Part shown: positions 54,522 through 64,000 of the stretch, one piece after another
Layout: the number at the start of each line of letters is the position of its first letter
How positions within the stretch are numbered: position 1 is the stretch's first letter
NCBI RefSeq assembly: GCF_910594005.1
Contig: NC_057823.1
Coordinates: forward strand, 99,868,015-99,932,014
Direction: 5' to 3'
Source of the DNA: Cervus elaphus
Taxonomy: Eukaryota; Chordata; Mammalia; Artiodactyla; Cervidae
DNA length: 64,000 bases
Made by a program: the position numbers and the translations under genes
The notes under the pieces: generated by a model
Databases searched by the model: none
What the model was told of the DNA's origin: nothing
What the model saw: the letters and a program-made list of their open reading frames with translations, nothing else

Positions 54522-57500
54522 AGAGAGGTATTTTTCAAAGATATTTTAAACTAAGTGTTTTCAGTAGGATAAAGGGGGCCAGGAGAGCACTTAGGAAGTC
54601 TTTGTGATGACCCAGTGAAAGATGTTTCTGTCCTTAGACCACGTTAAAGGTTTCAAGTAAGAAAGCCACTTTTGATTTCAAAGGACACAACAGATCAGAA
54701 GACACCAGCCTGGTCTAAACTTGACCTAATTTATAAATCCAGGTCTTTAAGTCCTTAGAGTGAAATTTTAGGATATATTAATTTCTGTCATATCCGCAAA
54801 TTTTCAAATGTGTAGCCCAGAGGAAGACAGGAGTTAAAAAAAACAAAAACCTGAACGCTTGATAATTCAAAGTGTGAACATGGTAACTAAAACATAGAAA
54901 GATCTCTCATTTCCTATAACATTGGTAAATGCCCCTAGTGCAAACTAAAATTAGGAGAGTAAAGTATGTGCTAGTCCTAACCCTATGATCGTCATCTGAT
55001 AAGAGTCGCTCATCTACCCTCTCGGAGTTCCTGTTATTCTGTCCATATGAGAACCAGACTACTGTGAGATGAACAAAACAAATGAATGAAGAAAACGTGA
55101 TTACCATCATTCTGGGTGCCATTTTATTTCTAAAATTTTCTATAAATCTAAAATTTTCTATAAATTTTCTATTAAATCGGGTATTCCTGCATATTTGTTA
55201 AGTTCCTTAAATAATAATATTGGAATTATGAATTAAAATATCCTCTTTTGTAGTAAGATAATGTCATTTAAGTTAGCTCTTTCTTGTCAATTTGTTGGTA
55301 GGGGAGGGAAGAACATGGACATAATGAAGAATAATGGACATAATATAATTTTCTAAATTATATATTTATTATTATAAAGTGATTATAAAATCATTGTTAT
55401 TGTAAAGTAAAATTATATGTATTTAATTAAAGTAATTGCTTTAATGAACAGCATCCATATTGATTTCTAAAGAGTCAAGTTAATACCTATCTGCCTAATT
55501 TTGACCTTCTCTTTGTACACTGCCAAAGTAGAAAAAAAAAAAATACTTCCTACTGTTGAGGCCTTTTATACCTTAAGCCACAGAATTTAGGATTAATACC
55601 ACAGAACTTGGGATTCTAGAAAAGACTGAACACCTACAATAGGCACTTTCTACTATTCTTATGAGCTGTAGTATTTATGATGAAATAAGATAGTTTGGAA
55701 ACCTTAAAAAATAGGTGCTTTTATTTTTTTTCTCTTTTTCATGTCTCATTCAAAATATCAATAGATATTGGATAATTTATCTGTGTAAATACTTTATTAT
55801 CTTTGCCAGTTTATTTTTTGAATTATTTTTGAAAGTTATTTGAAGTGCATAAAGGAGAAAAGCTGATGTCAAATACCAAAATTGTATGATATGAAAACTA
55901 GAAAGTTAAATTGACCCCCAAAATGATGGAATTGTATTACATTCTTATTTCATTCAAGTATAGTTGCTGCATGATACATGGACATACGTGAAGTATTCTT
56001 AAACATTTGTTTTTAGTTTTATATTGATTTTATAATCAAGGCAGTTGTTTGATTTAAAAATTTAAAGTCTACATTTAATTTAGCAAAAGTGCATTGTTAT
56101 ATTTCATCTTTATAGGATCCATATTGAGTGTATGCTGTTATAGAGTTTGAGAGAATCTGTTCAAAAGCTTTGCTACAGATTTTAGAAGTGAATGCTGCAA
56201 TTATTTTCTGTTGGGGTGTATGAGATTGTTCACCGCCCTTGGTTTTATTCATCCTGGATTGCTGCTCCACCATCATAAGTCTCTTAAAAGGGAAATAGTG
56301 AGTTGCTCCTTAAGAGCAATTACCAGTCACATCTGAGAAAGCAATTTTGAGTAAACTCATTTGTAACATACTTCTAACTTTGCATTAATGTGGATTTGTT
56401 TATACAAATAACCCATCAATTATGTTGTGTTCCAAATGCACAGAATTACACAAAATCTTTCAAAACATCAAAGATGCACACAGAAAAAAGAAGTAGAAAA
56501 TTGCAGCGGTATCATTTAAGAGATACCTAATGACTGAAACATGAGGTGTGTCCATATCCCTAATGTACGCCTAATCCTTTCATCCTCAGCTCTATTGATG
56601 GGAATCTAATTACAGCAAAATCATATTTTTCCAACTTCAGAAATGCATGTGTTTTGTTCACCTGTATTTCCATTTATATTTTCAAAACTGACTTAGATCC
56701 TTTAAAATGAAAGAGCTGACGTGAGAGGGAGAAATATACCTGAGAAGAACCACTGATAAGTGTCTGTAATATGGAAACTGACAGCAAGTTTCTTGTTATC
56801 TTGGTAGGATGTTGAGAGGAGGATCTCAGCAAGTTTAGAAGCTGCATGGGGCGGGTTCAAGAAAGTGCTGAGCAGGTGAAGGCGAGCAGGGTGGTTTGCA
56901 GCCTGGTCAGTGGGAGGGCAAGTGTCTCCTGGAGGCTGAGGCAGAGACTGCCTTCTCTCCTGCTCGCCCTGGCTATGTGACTAACGGGCTGGGCCACTGC
57001 TCCCCTGGGCAGAAGCCACACTCTGTACGTGTGCACACACAGCAACACACACACACACAAGCACTTTGTTGCACAAGTACTGTGCCAACAAGGTCTCTAT
57101 GAGAGTCTATGCTTCTGACTTCTATGAAAGGGACATTATAAAGAGAGAGATGAGACTCGTTTAGTGACCCTGGGTCCACTCCAGTTCTACGGTTATAGGG
57201 TTATCATGAGCACAGGGTGTGTGTGATGGACCCACAAGTTGAAGCACATCAAAATTATTTTCTCTATATGGGTTCTAGATTAAGATTGAGCTCTACCACC
57301 CATGAGTTGGGCCCTCAGCCTCCCCATCTGTCCAGAGATGCTGAGTTTTTTCCTGGCCTGGGGGCCGCTGTGCACATCAGTTGGGGTGCCCTGATCACTT
57401 CATAAGCTGAAAAGTGCTGGAGCCACGTGAGCTGTTATTGACAGGTGATACCCTAGCAGAGGAGAGAATGGTGCGCCTGGAAGGGGAAAGGCAGCTTTTC

Positions 57501-59589
57501 CTTGGCAATGCAATATTTACCCAACAGGTTTTTAAAAAGGGGAGGAGACTGGGGGATGGGGGGGGAGGCAACAGTTTTTGACTCAAACATCTCCTCAGCA
57601 TCACAGAGTCAATTTTGTGAACATGACTGAAGGATATTTGAAGCTAAAATTGGTTTAGGCTACATGAGAAAATGGTGTAATTTTTAAGACTAAGCATCTG
57701 TGTCTTGAATTTGTATATTTAGGACAGAAAGAAAGGCAGAGGGGAAAAAAAAAATGGCAGAGAACGGTTTAAGCCATATGTGAAACTTGGCCAACTGAGG
57801 GATATAGAATATTTGCTCTTAACAGGACATTTCTAATCTCAAAACTGTTTTGATAATCTCAAAATACCAATACCTCACATCATTTTATTTTATAATTCTC
57901 ACAGAAAGTAGAGACATTCTGTAAATATTCCAACCCCAATGTAAACATACCTATGACCACTACATCTAGAATCTTCTGACCTTTTTCGATTAGGACACAT
58001 AAGTAAGGTCAGATTTAACTGTAATGTTTTGGATCCAGTAATTGCCCATGTAAGGAACATGAAATTTTAATTAGGGATACAATCACAAATTCTGTACATG
58101 GGGAGAGTAGTAAAATACAACTACTGGAAATATTGTGTCAACAAACTGTAAGCTATACCATTAATCAATAGCAGTAACACTGTAACACAGAATGTGTTAG
58201 TATTGCGGTATTGTGCTCCTGAATTAGTCTAGAATAGGCAGTCATCTGCCCTTCCATGTCATTTGTTTTAACAAATTAAGTACCTTGAGGCCATGGATGC
58301 AGAGGAGCTCAGCGTGGGGCACAGTTACAAATTTATAGTAACTCTTCTAACCTTTGTTAGTATTTTTTTTAACTAAAAGCTCTGTAGGATGTACTTATAG
58401 AATATGCAGAAAGCATTTAGGATCTTTTTATAGCCAAAAAAAAAAAAAGCACGCATATTGTCAAGGCATAAACAATATTCAAGTGACCCAATTTTAAATG
58501 AGAGCATGCCTCTGCATAACATAGCTACAGTAGTACATCATAAAAATAATTTATGTGACAACAAGTTATTTTATGTTCTAATTTTCCCCATTTAAATGTT
58601 GATTGTTTCCTAAATCACAGCTTTTAGCACCAAGTCTAGAAAGCACTGTAAGCATGTTTATTGCCTTTATGATCTAACAAGAAAAATGTAGATACCCAGA
58701 GGTTTAGAAGATTTTTGTTCATAGGAACAAAGTAGAATTGGTAACAAAACTACTAAATAAATCACCCAGGCATAGCAATGTTCTGGGATTGCTTATATTT
58801 ATCTTTATTCCTCATTCCATTTTTACTTCCTAGTGGAATACTCAATATCCCAATCACAGGAATGCCATCTTTCAAACACCTCTTGTGTATACCAAATCTA
58901 AAATAAGAACCTAAATAAGTAAATTCTAAGCTCAAACATGGATGGTGTGTCAAGTTTCCTTGAGATTTTGGGTTGTATACAACTATCCATTCTTATAGAA
59001 GACATTGAAAGGTTGTAGGCTTTTCTCTCAAGTTTCCCACACAAGTAAATCAATAGTAGTTTTCAGTTATAATTCTGATATGGTTTTTATATGTAGGAAT
59101 TTCCACATCACTGATTCAACCATCAAAGAAGTTTGCAATTAAAATATTCTGAATTTAGAGCCTTCATTAAAAAAAAGATGAGCCATGTTCCATTGAGATT
59201 TTACTTATGACAGATCTTTATCTGCAACTCTCCCTAATAAAGATAGCAAGATTTGGATTTTTAGAAAAGAACCATGTGTATACTAGTTAATAAGTTCACA
59301 AACTTTTTCAATCCATGATCTATAGTCCAAGAAAGTTAACTTGTACAAAAACAAGAAATAAATTCAGAAATAACGGGTGGAGTATTATTTTCCATCTGTT
59401 TAATTAATTTTATTTTCATGTTTGCTTGTTTTGAAGAAAGAAGAAGAATGTGATATTTTTGTTCATAGACTATCAGAATAAAAACAGGAGAGATTCTCTT
59501 TACATAGTAGGGGGTGGGCATGTCAGTTTCAAAAACTAACAAACCAATTATGGATTCCCTCAGGTTTCAGGTCTTTATTGAAGGCTAAT
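54522..59589. other. 5 kb without recognised repeats or genes
   Basis: Largest repeat-poor block. AT-rich to 56.8 kb with a small tandem repeat (AAAATTTTCTATAAAT-like) at about 55132-55170. About 56840-57060 is GC-richer and ends in a (CA)n run (57045-57058). A G-rich tract lies at 57539-57568. Open frames stay below 75 codons; no exon can be supported. Such a block may hold single-copy regulatory DNA, but the sequence alone does not show it. Confidence 0.45.
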
Positions 59590-60674
59590 GGTCACATCTA
59601 TTTCTGCTTTATTGACTATGCCAAAGTCTTTGACTGTGTGGATCACAGTAAACTGTGGAAAATTCTGAAAGAGATGGGAATACCAGACCACCTGACCTGC
59701 CTCTTGAGAAACCTGTATTCAGGTTACAGTTAGAACTGGACATGGAACAACAAACTGGTTACAAATAGGAAAAGGAGTACATCAAGGCTGTATATTATTA
59801 CCGTGCTTATTTAATGTCTATGCAGAGTATATCATGAGAAATGCTGGGCTGGATGAAGCACAAGCTGGAATCAGGATTGTCGGGAGAAATATCAATAACC
59901 TCAGATATGCAGATGGCACCACCCTTATGGCAGAAAGTGAAGAGGAACTAAAGAGCCTCTTGATGAAAGTGAAAGAGGAGAGTGAAAAAGTTGGCTTAAA
60001 GCTCAACATTCAGAAAACTAAGATCATGGCATCTGGTCCCATCACTTCATAGCAATTAGATGGGGAAACAATGGCTGACTTTATTTTTGGGGGTTCCAAA
60101 ACCACTGCAGATGATGATTGCAGCCATGAAATTAAGACACTTACTCGTTGGAAGGAAAGTTATGACCAACCTAGACAGCATATTAAAAAGCAGAGACATT
60201 ACTTTGTCAACAAAGGTCCATCTAGTCAAGGCTATGGTTTTTCCAGTAGTCATGGATAGATGTGAGAGTTGGACTATAAGGAAAAACTGAGTGCTGAAGA
60301 ATTGATGCTTTTGAACTGTGGTGTTGGAGAAGACTCTTGAGAGTCCCTTGGATTGCAAAGAGATCCAACCTAAAGGAAATCAATCTTGCGTGTTCACTGG
60401 AAGGACTGATGTTGAAGCTGAAACTCCAATATTTTGGCCACCTGATGCAAAGAGCTGACTCAATTGAAAAGACCCTGATGTTGGGTAGGGTTGAGGGCAG
60501 GAGGAGATGGGGATGACAGAGGATAAGATGGTTAGATAGCATCACTGATTCAACAGACATGAGTTTGGGGGGACTCCGGGAGTTGGTGATGGACAGGGAG
60601 GCCTGACGTGCTGCAGTTCATGGGGTCACAAAGAGTCGGACAAGATTGAGCGACTGAACTGAACTGAACTGAAT
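59590..60674 (+). mobile_element. BovB LINE, 1.1 kb
   Basis: Plus-strand BovB starting inside reverse transcriptase motif A (CATCTATTTCTGCTTTATTG) and running to the 3' tail (ACTGAACTGAACTGAACTGA). The active site reads YADG in place of YADD. Two or more frameshifts follow near 60.07-60.3 kb; the largest clean stretch is 59834-60052. AATGGTC lies on both sides as a possible target duplication. Confidence 0.96.
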
Positions 60675-61342
60675 GGTCCCATCAAGGCATCAGGGGCATC
60701 TGCACGTATAGGTGACTATTAAATGATATTCTATGAACTGATATAAAAAAAGGGACAGAGAAATGGGCTAGTGTTTTGTATCTTCAGAGATTTAGACTTA
60801 TAGGCAAAATTTTCTTTCCTGTGAGGTACATGGATAATGCTTCAGAGTATTATTTGGTTACAAGAAGGAATTAAAGTAGTAAACTATAATTATGACATAG
60901 AAAATATTTGAACTCAGCACTTCTAAAATATTATGCATCAATTTCCAAATTACAAAGGTGATGAAAAATTTAAATATAAAATCCTATAAAATGTAAACCA
61001 TATGTAGAATATGTCTCTTCTTTGTCATTCCCACAGATCCTTAGAATCAGGAAAAGAATCTATAAGGATGTGTATTAAAATAGTACATTGAATTAGGGGG
61101 AAAGCTGATGTATGTTTTCTTTGAGATCTTGAATAGAATCATCTTTGCCTTAAACATTTTCAGTTAGGCATATGTTAGAATTTTCTGGATATTAGCATTA
61201 TTAACTTAATTCATAAAGCAATTTCTAATTCTCTTATATTACAGTAATCTTATTATTGTCTGCAATATTATCTTGATAATCTGACACACCAATTACTTTT
61301 GAAACCTTATATTATGAAATATACATCTCTTTTTTTCCTTCC
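60675..61342. other. unassigned spacer between two BovB copies
   Basis: AT-rich, no recognised repeat or gene. Separates tail-to-tail BovB elements. Confidence 0.5.
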
Positions 61343-62022
61343 CTGTTGTTCAGTCACAAAATCATGTCCAACTCTTTGCAACCCCATGGACTGCAGCATG
61401 TCAGGCTTCCCTGTCCATCACTATCTTCCAGAGTTTGCTCAAACTCATGTACCTTGAGTTGGTGATGCTATCCAACTATCTCATCCTCTGTCGTCCCCTT
61501 CTTTTGCCTTCAATCTTTCCCAACATCAGGGTCTTTTCCAATGAGTCAGCTCTTCGCACCATTGGCCAAAGTATTGGAGCTTCAGCTTCAGCATTAGTCC
61601 TTCCAGTGAATAGTCAGGACTGATCTCCTTTAGGTTGGACTGGTTGGATCTCCTTGCAGTCCAAGGGACTCTCAAGAGTCTTCTCCAACACCACAGTTCA
61701 AAAGCATCAATTCTTCAATCAGTTCAGCTTTCTTTATGGTCCAACTCTCACATCCATACATGACTACTGGAAAAACCATAGCTTTGACTAGATGGACATT
61801 ACTTGGCAAAGGGATGTTTTTGTTTTTAATGTGTTGTCTAAGTTTGTCATAGCTTTCCTTCCAAGCAACAAACGTCTTTTAATTTCATGACTGCAATCAC
61901 CGTTAGCAGTGATTTAGGAACCCAAAAAAATGTCTGTCTCTGTTTCCACTTTTTTCCCCTTCTATTTGCCATGAAGTTATGGGACTGGATGCCATGACCT
62001 TAGTTTTCTTAATGTTGAGTTT
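61343..62022 (-). mobile_element. BovB 3' part, 0.7 kb, with target duplication
   Basis: Minus-strand BovB from tail (TGTTCAGTCACAAAATCATG) to the middle of the C-terminal coding part (TGACCTTAGTTTTCTTAATG). TTCCTTCCCT on the left and TTTCTTCCCT on the right suggest a target-site duplication. Confidence 0.95.
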
Positions 62023-62029
62023 TTCTTCC

Positions 62030-62150
62030 CTACTAAATTAAAAGTACTACAATGGCAGGTACCACATGGTATTTCATTTTTGTATTTATGGTGCTAGGCT
62101 TATTGCTTGAAGTAGAGGAAGTATTTGATAAGTGTTTATTAAACAAACAG
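62030..62150 (+). mobile_element. probable L2 LINE 3' end
   Basis: ACAATGGCAGGTACCACATG, then TTTGTATTTATGGTGCTAGG, then TGATAAGTGTTTATTAAACA follows the L2 3'-end order. Weak, old. Confidence 0.5.
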
Positions 62151-63187
62151 GCCATCTTTCTTGAGTTTTATTTGCCCTAAAGTCATGACTAAATGCAATT
62201 GCTTCAAGCTGGTGTTTAAGGAGAAATGTGATGTGCTCAAAGGATTAAAGACAGTGGAGAAATTCGAAAGCATCTGCTTCTGTACTTTCTGTATTAATAT
62301 TTTTAAAATTATGTCAAAAATTTAATAGTCTCAGTGTGGTGCTTATGTTTATTTGGAATGATCGTTTCCACCCTCTCCCAATCTCACTGAAGCAGGTTTT
62401 CATTTTTCTTCCTGTAGTTGAGGAATAAAGAAAGTGTATTTTTTGGCCCATGGGAAATAGTTAGCTTGTTAACATTTAATGGAGATTTTGTAAAAGATGC
62501 CTTAGAACAAACTCAGATTGCAAACATACAGCATTTCCTAATGACGCTAATCCCGAGGTATTTTTTTAAAGAAAATGAATTTACTTCTGTTGCAATGAAG
62601 ACGTAATAGAATCTCAGCAGGTAAAGCCTCAGCTTACAGTAAATTCCTAAGCAAACTTTCCCAACTATAAACAAAACACATGACTTCTCATGTCTTCATA
62701 TTTACTGACAAAATTGTTTACCAAACAGAAAGGCATATACATAATTTCTGCTGCATCTCAAAATGCTGATACTCTCAGTAGACTACTTCATGAAGTATTT
62801 ATATAGCACTGCTGGAGGCTCTGGTGAACTGTAAATCATGACATACTTCAGTACAAGACTCAAAAATAAGCTCCGTGATTTTAGAAATACAAGTCGTAGG
62901 CTCCATTTAGATTTTTCTGCCTAGGATTTGTCACTTGATTTTATACAGATGTACGGGTGCACATTCACCAAAGACCTTTCATTCCTTGTTCAACTACCTT
63001 CCAAGTGCGAGCCTATCAGAATATTATATAACTAATAAAAGCACTGTAACAATGTAATTGAGAACTAAGGTAACTGAGCTCATTACAAGGGCATGTTCTA
63101 GACTTTTGGACTCTGTGGGAGAAGGCTAAGGTAGTATCATTTGAGAGAATAGCATTGAAACATGTAAATTAACATATGTAAAATAGA
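62151..63187. other. 1 kb unassigned sequence
   Basis: AT-rich, no recognised repeat or gene. Confidence 0.5.
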
Positions 63188-63402
63188 TGACCAGTGCAAG
63201 TTTGATGCGTGAAGCAGGGCACTCAAAGCCGGTGCTCTGGGATAACCCAGAGGGATCGGATGGGAGGGAGGTGGGTGGGGGTTTCAGGATGGGGGACACA
63301 TGTGCACCTGTGGCTGATTCATGTCGGTGAATGGCAAAAGCCATCACAATATTGTAGAGCAATTAGCTTCCAATTAAAAAAATCAATTAATTTTTTTAAA
63401 AA
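63188..63402 (+). mobile_element. L1_BT 3' end
   Basis: About 215 bases of L1_BT 3' UTR (GGGATAACCCAGAGGGATCG; TTTCAGGATGGGGGACACAT; CATCACAATATTGTAGAGCA) with a short A-rich tail. More diverged than the copy at 34.6 kb; no clear target duplication. Confidence 0.92.
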
Positions 63403-64000
63403 GTGGGGGGCATATTCTAATGATTTTCTCTCCAGATTACCGTTCTAAAAAATTTAATGATTTGTGCTGTACCTACTTCCTGGGGCACTGAGGGTATGTG
63501 TAGAAAAGTTTTTGACATGTTCTTGGAGAAAGCAGAAAGTGAAACAGAATGTGAAAGAAAGAGTTAAAAGAAAGACCAAGAGAATGTGTAAATACGTAGA
63601 AACTAAAATGAATAAGTTTGCAGTAACCTTTCCCATAGGAACTCTGAATAGTTGATTACATGTACTCATCAAGTCAGAGAAAGGGAATCAAAGATTCAGC
63701 TCCATGGGAAGATTCAATGTTCAAATTTATTTAAGTCGAGGTAGGTAAACTTGTAGGATGAAATATGAATGAATGAGTGAGTGAATCTAACAGAAAGACT
63801 AAATTTTCTGGGCACAACATTCCTTTATCTCAATTCATTGGATTGTGAGGCCTGGGGTAAAACATAGTACAATCTGTTGATTTGTTTTTACTTTTTACTA
63901 TGTAAGAAACTTCTGACATATAGGCAGTATAATATTAATAAAAAATATGCTTTGCAACTAAAATAGGCTTTATTGGGACTATTTTACTTGGTTAGATTTG
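63403..64000. other. unassigned sequence with short TGAA run
   Basis: AT-rich; (TGAA/TGAG)n at about 63764-63786. No recognised repeat or gene to the end of the window. Confidence 0.5.

Noticed and set aside
54034..54549. 171-codon plus-strand open frame
   Set aside because: Its second half runs through a minus-strand CHR-2-like SINE and its first half shows no domain. Chance extension through a repeat.
1..64000. Regularly repeated sequences that could suggest a CRISPR array or other prokaryotic system
   Set aside because: Repeats are dispersed mammalian SINEs and LINEs with poly(A)/ACTGA tails and target duplications, not short spaced direct repeats. The open-frame pattern and composition are not bacterial.

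Overview
This is nuclear, non-coding DNA from a ruminant, almost certainly a bovid (cattle, sheep, goat or buffalo; the sequence alone does not separate them). The diagnosis rests on the repeats: about fourteen pieces of the BovB (RTE) LINE, about eighteen Bov-tA/BovA/BOV-A2 SINEs, CHR-type tRNA SINEs, and the 3' end of the young bovine-type L1 (L1_BT). I found no host exon, RNA gene, CpG island, CRISPR array or prokaryotic feature that I could support. Almost every open frame longer than about 100 codons lies in a LINE remnant or is its antisense shadow. The region reads as an AT-rich gene desert or a very large intron.

Layout. 0-10 kb: mostly unassigned sequence with scattered Bov-tA, a MIR, a Tigger-like DNA transposon split by a Bov-tA, and a diverged inverted repeat (arms near 4.68-4.87 and 5.78-5.97 kb). 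10.5-13.8 kb: a young, 5'-truncated L1_BT (minus strand) nested in a MIR, with a clear target-site duplication and a nearly open ORF2. 14-18.6 kb: old L1, MLT1 and LTR-like fragments plus short BovB 3' ends. 18.6-23.2 kb: an old minus-strand L1 carrying a 1.9 kb BovB insertion. 23.2-26.2 kb: no recognised repeat. 26.2-34.1 kb: BovB pieces, a CHR SINE, and a second old minus-strand L1 whose 5' end survives at 34.08 kb and which contains a 2.6 kb BovB. 34.6-38.2 kb: two L1_BT tails, a 1.2 kb BovB and an old plus-strand L1 3' end. 38-46 kb: mostly unassigned. 46.3-49.3 kb: two abutting minus-strand BovB copies, the second an internally deleted form joining the BovB 5' region to its 3' part. 49-59 kb: mostly unassigned with isolated SINEs. 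59.6-62 kb: two BovB copies tail to tail. 62-64 kb: an L2 fragment and one L1_BT tail.

No genes work together here in the usual sense. The functional story is retrotransposition: BovB and L1 supplied reverse transcriptase in trans, and the Bov-tA/BOV-A2 SINEs share the BovB 3' tail. All autonomous copies visible are truncated or inactivated. No new multi-gene system was found. The most interesting items are the internally deleted BovB, the tandem-repeat 5' region of the old L1, the inverted repeat near 5 kb, and one unexplained near-open minus-strand frame at 41.5-42.1 kb. Repeat family names come from recognition by memory of the consensus, not from a database search.
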